Below, piece by piece: positions 37,956-46,376 of a stretch of DNA of 64,000 nt. The notes below the pieces were generated by a model. That model worked only from the letters and a program-made list of their open reading frames with translations. It was not told the origin of the DNA and searched no databases. Position numbers and translations under genes: made by a program. The stretch covers positions 382,636-446,635 of the forward strand of contig WUUP01000003.1 in NCBI GenBank assembly GCA_009833045.1, in the 5' to 3' direction. Source of the stretch: Saprospirales bacterium GYS_P2D. Lineage in GTDB: Bacteria; Bacteroidota; Bacteroidia; Chitinophagales; Saprospiraceae. Position 1 is the stretch's first letter. Each line of letters starts with the position of its first letter.

Positions 37956-38068
37956 GCATCTTAGATGTAGATGCTTAATCGATTAAGACAAGTGAAGCCA
38001 GACAAGGGACTGAGCATCTGCCAAAAATCTAATGATACTGTAAGAGCTCGACTTCTCTACCTGTAGAG
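37956..38068. promoter_or_regulatory. Inverted repeats in the leader of the TonB-linked receptor gene
   Basis: Two short hairpin-forming motifs lie in the 211-bp gap before the receptor: GCATCT, seven bases, AGATGC (37956-37974), and CTCTAC, two bases, GTAGAG (38055-38068). The second ends 29 bp before the chosen start and could affect mRNA stability or translation. Function is inferred only from position. Confidence 0.3.
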
Positions 38069-38097
38069 ATACACTATTGACCTATACTATTACTACT

Positions 38098-40935
38098 ATG
38101 ATCAGACTATTATTCTCACTCATCATCTTGTGCTCTCTGGCGAATAGCTCAGTATTCGCACAAAAGAATTTTGACATCACGGGGATCGTGAGCGACACCA
38201 CAGGTGAGCCTCTACTGAGCTCCACCATCATGCTACTCGATACGGATTCTGTATATGTTGACTTTAGTCGGTCGGGGCCGAATGGAGATTTCGAATTTAA
38301 AAAGGTGAAAAATGGCGACTACATCATCAAGATCACTTTCGTGGGTATGATCCCACAGCATATCCCGATCAGCTCGACTGGTGAAAATATTGACCTCGGA
38401 GTCATCAAAATGACCGAAATCGCAGAAGAACTAATGGAGATCGTAGTCAAGGCGGCCAGAGCCCCAATATCCATACGTGGTGATACTATCGAGTATGATG
38501 CGACTACATTCAAAGTGCCAGAGGGTAGCTCTGTCGAGGACCTCCTGCGCAAACTACCTGGCATGCAGATCGGTCAGGAGGGCGACATCACCGCCGATGG
38601 ACAAGATGTGACCAAGGTGACAGTAGATGGTAAAGAGTTCTTTGGTGGCGATCCTAAGGCTGCCACTAAAAATCTCCAAGCGGAAGCTATCTCTAAAGTA
38701 CAAGTCTATGATACAACTACCGAAGAAGAAGAGGTCACTGGTCAAAAAGATGCCGGTAATCAAGATAAAACACTCAACCTGGAGCTAAAGGAAGAATTCA
38801 AATCAGGTGGATTTGGTAAGGTAATAGTCGGAGCAGGCACAGAAGACCGTAAAGAGCTCAAAGGCAACTTCAACAGATTCAACGATAAAATGCAGTTTTC
38901 ACTTATCGGTGTGGGGAATAATACAGGTCGAAATGGTCTCTCATGGGATGACTATCGAGGATTCATGGGATCTAATAGCTGGAACTTTAATGATGGCTCC
39001 GACTATGGATTTGGTTCAGGTGGAGGCTTTATAGTGAGATTTGGAGGTGGTGAGGATGATGGCCTTGAGAATAGTCTCCAAGACATATTCTTTTCTGGAA
39101 ATCAAACGGGTTTCCCAGAATTTCTAAATGGCGGAGTCAATTTCAACTATGATCATAATAAGTCTAAGCTAAGTGCCTATTACTTCGTCAATAAAAAAGG
39201 ACTCCAGCGGACTACTACCTCTGAGCGAGAGACCTTCTTAGCCAATGATAATGCACTCGAAGAGAGCCTCAATGACTCTGAGACGGACGCTATCGGCCAT
39301 AAGGCTGAGTTCAAATGGGAGCAGGAGCTTGACTCATTGCATACCATCAAATTTACCACTCGATTCGCAGCAGTGGACAATGAAGGGACTTTTGATGGCT
39401 CGTCTTTCTCCCAGTTTGCCTCAGAAAACTTCCCTACTAATACCACCGACTACAACAACCTAAACAATACAGCTGGGCATCTGATCAATGGTCAGATATT
39501 ACTCCGCAAAAAATTTAAAAAGAACAAACGTAGAAGGTTAGGATTCAATACGAGCTATCAATACTCTACTGTGACAGAGCTACAGGATCAGATGTCGCTC
39601 AATGAATTCTTTGACCAAGGAGTCATCACCAGCCAGCAGATCATCAATCAAAACTATGACAACCTGGCCTCTAAAGATCTATGGAAAATCAATGGACTCT
39701 ATGTCGAGCCTATCTCTAAAAAACTGACGCTACAGACTTTTTATAATTACTCCAACCGCCAAGAAGTAGGAGATCGAGATGTCGTCGATGTCAATGATAA
39801 CTCAGAAACGGTCAATACATTTTTGACCAGAGACTATGAGAATGACATCACGCTCAACCGCATCGGTACCTCCCTGAAATATGCTCACGAAGGTGTCAAT
39901 GTATCCATCGGGATGGCCTATCAAGACTTCCTACTTAAAGGACTCTACGAAGGAGTCAGTGGTAGCGACCTATTCGGAGAGGTAGATAACCGCTACTCCA
40001 ACTGGATCCCAAATGCGAGTATCAACTTCAGTCCACTGCGCAACTCATGGATGTCTATCAGCTACACCGTGAACGCCCAAGAGCCCTCAATAAGAAATCT
40101 ACAACCGATCTTGGACAATAGTAACCCATTCTACCTCAGAGAAGGAAATCCTGAACTGGTACCTGAGATCAGCAAATCCATTAATTCTTATTTGCACTTC
40201 TCGAGACCGATGACGGGATTCAGGGTATATGCTAATCTGGGATATACCAGCTTCACTGATCAAATCATCACAGAAGAGACCATCGACGAAAATCTCGTGA
40301 CATTCATCCGTCCGATCAACTACGACGGAGGCTCAAGATTTTCTCTTTACTCGGGTATCACTCTCCCGATCAAGACTAATAAACTAACCATCGACCTGAA
40401 TATCGGAGGATCGAGCAACAACTCATTTTCGATAGTCAATGGTGTAGTCAATGAAACAAAGACCACCAACCTCGATCCTCGTATCAGACTGAATATTACG
40501 CCGAGTGACAAATTTGCCCTATATCTCAATACTCGGTACAATCGTAGTGCAGCACGCTATAATATTAATAGCAATCTGGACCAAAACTCATCCAACTTTA
40601 ACTATGGAGTCGAGCTCAATACGGACTTAGTATTAGGGCTCAAGCTCAATACAGACTTCAATATGAATATGTATCGCAATGATAGACTGGGTAATGATCA
40701 GAATGTCCCAATCTTGAATTTCTCGATATATCGACAGTTCTTAGAGAGTAATAAAGGAGAGCTACGACTGAGCGTCTTTGATGCTTTTAATGAGAATATA
40801 AGTGTAGGACAGTTCGCATCTAATTATTTCATCACTCGATCCAATACTACTACACTGGCTCGATATGTGATGCTGAGCTTCACCTACAATATCAAGGGTA
40901 TGAATAGTAGTAACAAAAAAAGAAGATGGCACTAA
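38098..40935 (+). CDS. TonB-dependent-receptor-like outer-membrane beta-barrel protein
   Basis: An outer-membrane protein with a signal peptide (MIRLLFSLIILCSLANSSVFAQ), a CarboxypepD_reg-like beta-sandwich (about 25-105, FDITGIVSDTTGEPLLSSTI), a plug region (RKLPGMQIGQEGDI, then VTVDGKEFFGGDPKAATKNL) and a long barrel of the OMP_b-brl_3 type. Such proteins are related to SusC-like receptors, but no SusD partner is here. Instead a GLPGLI protein follows with a TAATG stop/start overlap, a recurrent Bacteroidota pair. The ligand is unknown; proteins of this subgroup may serve peptide or metal uptake. I chose the ATG at 38098; a TTG at 38077 is in frame but lengthens the signal. Confidence 0.87.
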   Translation: MIRLLFSLIILCSLANSSVFAQKNFDITGIVSDTTGEPLLSSTIMLLDTDSVYVDFSRSGPNGDFEFKKVKNGDYIIKITFVGMIPQHIPISSTGENIDLGVIKMTEIAEELMEIVVKAARAPISIRGDTIEYDATTFKVPEGSSVEDLLRKLPGMQIGQEGDITADGQDVTKVTVDGKEFFGGDPKAATKNLQAEAISKVQVYDTTTEEEEVTGQKDAGNQDKTLNLELKEEFKSGGFGKVIVGAGTEDRKELKGNFNRFNDKMQFSLIGVGNNTGRNGLSWDDYRGFMGSNSWNFNDGSDYGFGSGGGFIVRFGGGEDDGLENSLQDIFFSGNQTGFPEFLNGGVNFNYDHNKSKLSAYYFVNKKGLQRTTTSERETFLANDNALEESLNDSETDAIGHKAEFKWEQELDSLHTIKFTTRFAAVDNEGTFDGSSFSQFASENFPTNTTDYNNLNNTAGHLINGQILLRKKFKKNKRRRLGFNTSYQYSTVTELQDQMSLNEFFDQGVITSQQIINQNYDNLASKDLWKINGLYVEPISKKLTLQTFYNYSNRQEVGDRDVVDVNDNSETVNTFLTRDYENDITLNRIGTSLKYAHEGVNVSIGMAYQDFLLKGLYEGVSGSDLFGEVDNRYSNWIPNASINFSPLRNSWMSISYTVNAQEPSIRNLQPILDNSNPFYLREGNPELVPEISKSINSYLHFSRPMTGFRVYANLGYTSFTDQIITEETIDENLVTFIRPINYDGGSRFSLYSGITLPIKTNKLTIDLNIGGSSNNSFSIVNGVVNETKTTNLDPRIRLNITPSDKFALYLNTRYNRSAARYNINSNLDQNSSNFNYGVELNTDLVLGLKLNTDFNMNMYRNDRLGNDQNVPILNFSIYRQFLESNKGELRLSVFDAFNENISVGQFASNYFITRSNTTTLARYVMLSFTYNIKGMNSSNKKRRWH

Positions 40936-41693
40936 TGAATAGCAATATCAAAAACAATATGAAATCAACAATACTAGCGCTGATTTCGACATTGGCCCTG
41001 AGCCTATCTGCTCAGGATATCAGTCTTGGTACGATACACTATGATCGGACCACGGACTACTCTCGGATCATCGATGAGCTACCCTATCTCTCTGCCGAAC
41101 AAAAAGACCTGCAAAAGCTCACTCGAGGCAATCGAGAGCTACGGGCATCGCCATATATCCTGAGCTATAGTCCCGATCAGACCATATATACCTATGGCAA
41201 AGAGGAGCGAGAATCTAACTGGTCCTGGCGCAAAGATGAATTTCTAATCATACATGATATGGCAGCAGGTACACTGAGCAAGCAGTATGTCCTCGGGGGC
41301 AAGCTATATCTACTCGAGGATGAGGCTCCTCGACTCAAGTGGAAAATAGAGAACGACATCCGAGAAATAGCTGGCTATCTATGTATGAAAGCAACTACTT
41401 ATGACCCTGTAAAAGGGCAAGATATCACCGCATGGTTTTCTGATCAGATACCCGTATCAGCAGGCCCTGAAGGCTACTATGGACTGCCAGGTATGATCCT
41501 CATGATCGAGGTCAATAATGGTACCGCCGTGATCGAAGCGACAAAAGTCGATCTCGATGCTGAACCCTATGAGCTGCCTAAAAAGATCAAAGGCAAAAAG
41601 CGAAATCAGGAAGAGTACGTAGCTCAGATTGAGAAGTTTCTCAAGGATTGTATAGAGGGAGAGAGAAACCCTTACTGGGATCTTAGGTATTAA
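40935..41693 (+). CDS. GLPGLI family protein
   Basis: A small exported protein of the GLPGLI family, named for a motif that appears here as GYYGLPGMIL in the C-terminal half. It has a signal peptide (MKSTILALISTLALSLSAQ) if translation starts at 40959; the ATG at 40935 overlaps the receptor stop as TAATG and is consistent with coupled translation, so I keep it and give 40959 as the alternative. The family function is unknown; it always seems to travel with OMP_b-brl_3 outer-membrane proteins and may be a periplasmic partner. The sequence is otherwise beta-rich with conserved Trp and Tyr positions. Confidence 0.87.
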   Translation: MNSNIKNNMKSTILALISTLALSLSAQDISLGTIHYDRTTDYSRIIDELPYLSAEQKDLQKLTRGNRELRASPYILSYSPDQTIYTYGKEERESNWSWRKDEFLIIHDMAAGTLSKQYVLGGKLYLLEDEAPRLKWKIENDIREIAGYLCMKATTYDPVKGQDITAWFSDQIPVSAGPEGYYGLPGMILMIEVNNGTAVIEATKVDLDAEPYELPKKIKGKKRNQEEYVAQIEKFLKDCIEGERNPYWDLRY

Positions 41694-41783
41694 TAGGGAG
41701 TCAGAGGGCTATTCTGTTTAAGGATTTAGCAGACTGCGTTCAACATCTGGTGGCATGCCCTGTTTATTGTCGAAAATGACCAA

Positions 41784-43334
41784 ATGACGATCGCCAGGCA
41801 AGCGCATGACCAAATCAAACAAGTACTACATCACCTCTGTGATAAACTATATGAACGAGAAGAGAGTGTACATCTCGCTCTACTGAGCGCCATTGCTGGA
41901 GAAAGTATATTCTTACTCGGTCCTCCTGGAGTGGGCAAGAGTCTCATAGCCCGACGGCTCAAACATGCCTTCAGAGATGGCATATCGTTTGAGTACCTGA
42001 TGAGCAAGTTTAGCACTCCTGATGAGGTATTCGGTCCGGTATCTATAAAAAAGCTCAAGGAAGAAGACAAATACGAGCGGCTCACCGATCGCTATCTACC
42101 GGGAGCTAACATTGTTTTTCTCGATGAGATCTGGAAAGCAGGCCCAGCCATACAAAATGCACTCCTCACTGTGCTCAATGAGAAGATCTATCGCAATGGG
42201 GATGAGGACATAAAAGTCAATATACGAGGCATCATCACAGCGTCTAATGAGCTACCTCCTGCTAATGCTAATCTCGCCCCTATCTGGGATCGTTTCTTGA
42301 TCCGACTGGAAGTAGATAATATCAAGAAGTTTGGCAACTTCCTCAAGATGATCACTAATACCGATGATGTCTATCAGGACGACATACCAGAGGCGATCAA
42401 ATTCTCCAATGAGCAACTGGATAGCTGGAGTGAAGCTATCGATCAAGTCGAAGTACCCGCAGAAGTACTCAATACCATACAGGTCATCAAGATAAAGCTG
42501 GATGAATATAATGTTCGAAATGTAGGTACTCCTATACACATACATGATCGCCGATGGAAGAAAATCATCAGACTTTGTCGCGCCTCAGCATTCGTCAATG
42601 GGCGCATGAAGGTTGATCTGATGGACTGCTTCTTACTGGAACACTGTCTCTGGAGTCATCCCTCACAAAAAGATCATATCCACGAGATACTCATAGAGAC
42701 GATCGCTGATCATGGGTATACCATCACCACTCAGCTCAATAGTCTCAAACGTGAAGTCCAAGAGTATCAAGAGGATGTCCTCACAGAGACTCGCATCGTG
42801 CATACAGTCACAGATGATCAGCTAATGATCATAGACGACGAGTACTTTGAAATTCTCAAGGAATCTGACAAATTCAAAGGAGTGTATGTCAAAGTCAAAC
42901 AGTATAAAGAGTTAACTATTGATGAAGAAATGATCATCAATTTCTACGATGCAGAGAAGAATCTGATCAATCGTCTGACCGCTCAAAAATCAGCAAACGA
43001 AAATCGAATCATCATCCATCATGACTCTACTCCACAAGAGTACCTGCTGAAAACACGTCTCGCTGAGCGAAAAGAATACATAATGAAAAAACCACACAAA
43101 GTGGTAGAGAAATACTGGAATGAGCGATATAATGAGTTAAGCACTTTCGTGAAAACACAAGTGGAAAACATGGAGACACAGGCACCATCAGAGCTCAATG
43201 ACATCGAGAAAAATCTATTCGTCCAACAGGACCTATCGGATGTCGTAACACGCAACTATAATCGGACGCTCAAAGAGCTAAAAGAGCTAAAACTGACACT
43301 CGAAAAGACTCAGTACAGCTACACATCTCTATAA
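41784..43334 (+). CDS. ravA: RavA-like MoxR-family AAA+ ATPase
   Basis: An AAA+ ATPase of the MoxR/RavA branch, 516 residues. Walker A is GPPGVGKS (46-53) and Walker B is IVFLDEIWKAGP with sensor 1 in ITASNELPP; the AAA lid and a RavA-like C-terminal helical region with charged coiled-coil follow. In Escherichia coli RavA works with ViaA, binds the lysine decarboxylase LdcI and supports respiratory-complex assembly and aminoglycoside sensitivity. Here the VWA partner follows 18 bp downstream, keeping the pair. MoxR-VWA pairs generally act as chaperones inserting metals or cofactors; the client here is unknown. Confidence 0.87.
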   Translation: MTIARQAHDQIKQVLHHLCDKLYEREESVHLALLSAIAGESIFLLGPPGVGKSLIARRLKHAFRDGISFEYLMSKFSTPDEVFGPVSIKKLKEEDKYERLTDRYLPGANIVFLDEIWKAGPAIQNALLTVLNEKIYRNGDEDIKVNIRGIITASNELPPANANLAPIWDRFLIRLEVDNIKKFGNFLKMITNTDDVYQDDIPEAIKFSNEQLDSWSEAIDQVEVPAEVLNTIQVIKIKLDEYNVRNVGTPIHIHDRRWKKIIRLCRASAFVNGRMKVDLMDCFLLEHCLWSHPSQKDHIHEILIETIADHGYTITTQLNSLKREVQEYQEDVLTETRIVHTVTDDQLMIIDDEYFEILKESDKFKGVYVKVKQYKELTIDEEMIINFYDAEKNLINRLTAQKSANENRIIIHHDSTPQEYLLKTRLAERKEYIMKKPHKVVEKYWNERYNELSTFVKTQVENMETQAPSELNDIEKNLFVQQDLSDVVTRNYNRTLKELKELKLTLEKTQYSYTSL

Positions 43335-43352
43335 CCCCAAGACTGCAAGCTC

Positions 43353-44981
43353 GTGACGACAGATATCCATAAAGAATTAGAAGAAGAGTATGATCGGTTT
43401 ATAGAGTTCGGAGGTTTACTCGATCGGCAGATGAGGAAGTATCTCGTCCAGTATCTCCAAAACAAATTCATGCCTGATCGTCATCTGATCCCTGAGATCA
43501 ATGATAAGTACTATGGCTACTTTCGGCAGGCATTGGATCAGATATTCATCATAGATGGCCTCCAAGATGTCTTGGGTCAGAATAATCTGATCAAAAAAAG
43601 AGTGATCCTCGACACGATTTACTGGCTCAAGAAGGCTTATAAAAAAGTACGAGCTAAGCATCCCTATGAAGATGAAGAGAGACGCCTGGAGGGCTGGTCA
43701 GTGACACCGCTGGCAGCTTTTCTCAAGAGATGGCACGCACTCCCATTATACCTACAGAACACCTATCGCCGTGATGAGATCAATACTCAGTTCTTCGCTG
43801 ATAAATGGGAGTCGCTCATCAGGTCTGAGGATATCAGAGAGATCAGTAAGGAGGATCTATCTACTATAAACTTACTCCTCCATGACATCTTAGCACAGTG
43901 GGACGCACTGCTCTATGCCAAGATCTTAGAGTTTCAGATGACTAAGTTTCAAGAAGAGCAGGATGCATATATTGATTTTGTAAGTCACAAGGTCGAAGAG
44001 TATAATAAGCTCAAAGATCTGATCGAGCCCTTTAGCGACTACTTTGGCTGGGATATGTCTCGTAAGCTATGGCAAAAAACCTCTTTTGACCTCATCGACC
44101 AATACAACAAACTACTCGATGACGAAAAAAGCATCAAGAAACTCGCAGATCTACTCGGCAGCATGAGAGAAGCCGAGCTTGAGATGGAAGAAGAAACCTA
44201 CGAAAAGACTATCGTCCGCCAAGAATGGGTCCGTGATGAACTACTCAAATCCGAAATCGTAGGTACACAGACCAGTGATCAGCTCTCACATATGCTCAGC
44301 TCGGAGGCAGGACTGCTCAGCGATAGCGATACAGAGTCCTACTTCCTCAAGAAATATGCTGACAAAAAGCTACTCACTTTCAGATATGAAGATCGAAAAC
44401 TAATCAAGAGCACGGATCATGTCACCGAGGTCAATCAAAAAGTAAAACAAAAAGAGAAAGGCCCCTTTATCATCTGTATCGATACGAGTGAAAGTATGGA
44501 CGGACAGCCCGAGAAAATCGCTAAGGTCATGACTCTCGGCGTCCTCAAAATGTCTATGCATCAAAATAGACAAGCCTATCTGATCAATTTCTCCACCGGA
44601 GTCAAGACACTCGATCTATACAATATCGCCGAGAGTATCGATCAGATAGCTGACTTCTTACAGATGTCATTTTATGGAGGTACCGACGCTACCCTCGCTC
44701 TATATGAGGCCATGCGACAGCTCGACTCCGAAAACTATGAAGACGCTGATATCCTCATGGTGTCTGACTTCGTCATGTACCGCCTGGATGACGATGTCAA
44801 GCAGCAGATCAAGCACTATCAAGTGAATAAGAATACGCAGTTTCACGCTCTGGCCATAGGCGATCAGGCCAATAGTGATGTCCTCGACTATTTTGACACT
44901 AACTGGCAGTACAATCCCAAAGAAAAAGGTATAGTCAAAGCGCTCACCAGTGGACTGAAGGATATAGGTGAGAGGATGTGA
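43353..44981 (+). CDS. viaA: ViaA-like VWA-domain protein
   Basis: Partner of the RavA-like ATPase. A long N-terminal helical region (about 1-360) is followed by a C-terminal von Willebrand factor A domain. The metal-ion-dependent adhesion site is complete: DTSES (DxSxS, from Asp377), the Thr in GGTDATLAL and the Asp in MVSDFVM, so the VWA should bind Mg and engage clients. This order, helical N-terminus and VWA C-terminus, is the ViaA layout. The start is a GTG at 43353. The operon appears to end here, and a repeat-rich gap separates it from the toxin-like module. Confidence 0.86.
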   Translation: MTTDIHKELEEEYDRFIEFGGLLDRQMRKYLVQYLQNKFMPDRHLIPEINDKYYGYFRQALDQIFIIDGLQDVLGQNNLIKKRVILDTIYWLKKAYKKVRAKHPYEDEERRLEGWSVTPLAAFLKRWHALPLYLQNTYRRDEINTQFFADKWESLIRSEDIREISKEDLSTINLLLHDILAQWDALLYAKILEFQMTKFQEEQDAYIDFVSHKVEEYNKLKDLIEPFSDYFGWDMSRKLWQKTSFDLIDQYNKLLDDEKSIKKLADLLGSMREAELEMEEETYEKTIVRQEWVRDELLKSEIVGTQTSDQLSHMLSSEAGLLSDSDTESYFLKKYADKKLLTFRYEDRKLIKSTDHVTEVNQKVKQKEKGPFIICIDTSESMDGQPEKIAKVMTLGVLKMSMHQNRQAYLINFSTGVKTLDLYNIAESIDQIADFLQMSFYGGTDATLALYEAMRQLDSENYEDADILMVSDFVMYRLDDDVKQQIKHYQVNKNTQFHALAIGDQANSDVLDYFDTNWQYNPKEKGIVKALTSGLKDIGERM

Positions 44982-44990
44982 TCAGCTGAA

Positions 44991-45180
44991 GGGACAAAGC
45001 TCATTAAAAGCTAAAAAAGCAAATAGGCTCTTATCAACCCTGCGATATTTTGTCCCCTTTTAGGACAAAAATGCACGTTCAGCATGGTGTTAGACCCTTT
45101 ATTTTATGCTATAAGCCACTAAATCTAAGAGCCTATTTATGAATCTATTTTAACTGCGACTTTTTGTCCCCTTTTCGACC
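44991..45180. repeat. Nested direct and inverted repeats upstream of the toxin-like module
   Basis: Three kinds of repeat are visible. A 13-bp perfect inverted pair, AAATAGGCTCTTA at 45021-45033 and its complement at 45126-45138. A direct repeat of about 27 bp at 45040-45066 and 45154-45180, sharing CTGCGA and TTTTGTCCCCTTTT. A short complementary GGGACAAA at 44991-44998. The first direct copy also forms a perfect 8-bp stem with a 7-base loop (TTTTGTCC to GGACAAAA, 45048-45070). The layout could be a degenerate MITE, paired operators, or a terminator/operator. No coding frame lies here. Confidence 0.6.
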
Positions 45181-45256
45181 AAATCATAATCTGGTGTGCA
45201 TGGCGTATTATTAAATCAATGCGTGATCTCGAAACTATCTTTCCACCTTAAGATGT

Positions 45257-45264
45257 TACATTTG
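45257..45264 (+). promoter_or_regulatory. Candidate -7 element of the toxin-like module
   Basis: TACATTTG fits TAnnTTTG and ends 4 bp before the ATG of the 84-residue gene, which would make the transcript leaderless or nearly so. A -33 TTG at the usual spacing is not visible. Confidence 0.4.
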
Positions 45265-45268
45265 TGAT

Positions 45269-45523
45269 ATGAACACTCGCACCAAATATTGGACCTACAT
45301 CGAAGACACGCCAAAACATCATGGCCTTATAGACAAGGTGGCTAAGGAGGCTTCTGCAGCGGCAATAGCAGAATCACGACGAATGGGTGTATCGATCACC
45401 TATCTTCTCGGAACTGAGATTATCAAAGAATCCGCAGATGGTAAGATCACCAAAGTAGCCAGCCTAAACCATAATAGAAGAAAAGTGCAAGTAGGTGCCA
45501 AAACCAAACTATCAAAAGAATAA
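45269..45523 (+). CDS. Small protein, candidate antitoxin of a zeta-like module
   Basis: 84 residues, basic at the C-terminus, with a helical N-terminal half (DKVAKEASAAAIAESRRMG) and a short beta hairpin (ITYLLGTEIIKESADGKITKVA). I recall similar small proteins, with a xxTYxxGxxIxxExPDG-type hairpin, directly before zeta-toxin-like kinases in Gram-negative genomes, but have no family name for them. The stop overlaps the downstream kinase GTG start by 29 bp, so both are translated from one message. An antitoxin or accessory function is inferred from the size and the overlap only. No helix-turn-helix is evident, so autoregulation would need another protein. Confidence 0.6.
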   Translation: MNTRTKYWTYIEDTPKHHGLIDKVAKEASAAAIAESRRMGVSITYLLGTEIIKESADGKITKVASLNHNRRKVQVGAKTKLSKE

Positions 45524-46250
45524 TAGAGTAAGAATCTTTGGTGGACCTAATGGCTCGGGAAAGTCTACCATCCTATTTGAAATCAATGATCGCTTTGATC
45601 TGGGTGTTTATATCAATGCTGATATTATTGAAAATGAACTCAGAGAAAATCAGCGTATTACGTTAACCGACTATGGTGTGGAGCATATTGAGAATCACTT
45701 TTTTCAAGAGCAGATCGATCAGCACAGTATCGTAGCTAAGGCTAAAAAAGATGGATATCCCATCGATCTCCTATTAGAAAATGACGTAATCATTAACCCC
45801 GATAAAGTAACACACTCCTACGAGGCTGCATTTATAGCAGACTTTTTGAGAAAACAATTATTGAAACAAGGCCGAAAATTTAGTTTTGAGACTGTTATGT
45901 CCCATAGCTCAAAACTAAATTTCATGGAGCAGGCTAATCAAAAAGGATATAAAGTCTACCTCTATTTCATCTGTACAGAATCACCTATTATCAACGAAAA
46001 CAGAGTCAATGAACGAGTCGCCAAAGGAGGGCACCCTGTTGCAAACGACAAAATCAAAAGCCGATACTATAACTCTCTCAATCTACTCAAAGAAGCAGTC
46101 GCTTTGAGCTATAGAGCCTTCATCTTTGACAATTCTAAAGATAGGCATCAGTTAATTTTGGAAGTTTATCAAGGGGAGGATGTGACGTACCATTATGATG
46201 AAATCCCCCTATGGGTGGATGAGTATTTACTTCAATCCAAAATCAGGTAG
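45495..46250 (+). CDS. Zeta-toxin-like P-loop kinase
   Basis: A 251-residue kinase of the zeta-toxin/AAA_33 group. Walker A GGPNGSGKST is at residues 16-25, followed by YINADII, FSFETVMSH and the C-terminal signature VAKGGHPVANDKIKSRYYNSL, which is the GGHxVPxxxIxxRYxRSL pattern of chromosomal zeta-like proteins. Classical zeta toxins phosphorylate UDP-N-acetylglucosamine and poison wall synthesis; whether this branch does so is not established. The start is a GTG at 45495 inside the upstream gene. The gene reads as rather A-rich beside its neighbours, as expected for a mobile module. A housekeeping nucleotide kinase is an alternative. Confidence 0.78.
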   Translation: MPKPNYQKNNRVRIFGGPNGSGKSTILFEINDRFDLGVYINADIIENELRENQRITLTDYGVEHIENHFFQEQIDQHSIVAKAKKDGYPIDLLLENDVIINPDKVTHSYEAAFIADFLRKQLLKQGRKFSFETVMSHSSKLNFMEQANQKGYKVYLYFICTESPIINENRVNERVAKGGHPVANDKIKSRYYNSLNLLKEAVALSYRAFIFDNSKDRHQLILEVYQGEDVTYHYDEIPLWVDEYLLQSKIR

Positions 46251-46312
46251 CAAACCCCTGCCATCGTCGCTCCCGACCGGTGATTAAACACGGCACCGAT
46301 AAAAAAATAGGC

Positions 46313-46344
46313 AAAAAAAGGCCATCTCCAGATGAAGATGACCT
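46313..46344 (-). terminator. Rho-independent terminator of icd
   Basis: On the minus strand, AGGTCATCT pairs with AGATGGCCT over nine positions (one G-T) around an 8-base loop and is followed by seven T. It lies 32 bp after the icd stop. A 14-bp palindrome ACTCGATATCGAGT at 46358-46371 lies between. Confidence 0.8.
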
Positions 46345-46376
46345 CTCGTATATATTCACTCGATATCGAGTACTGA

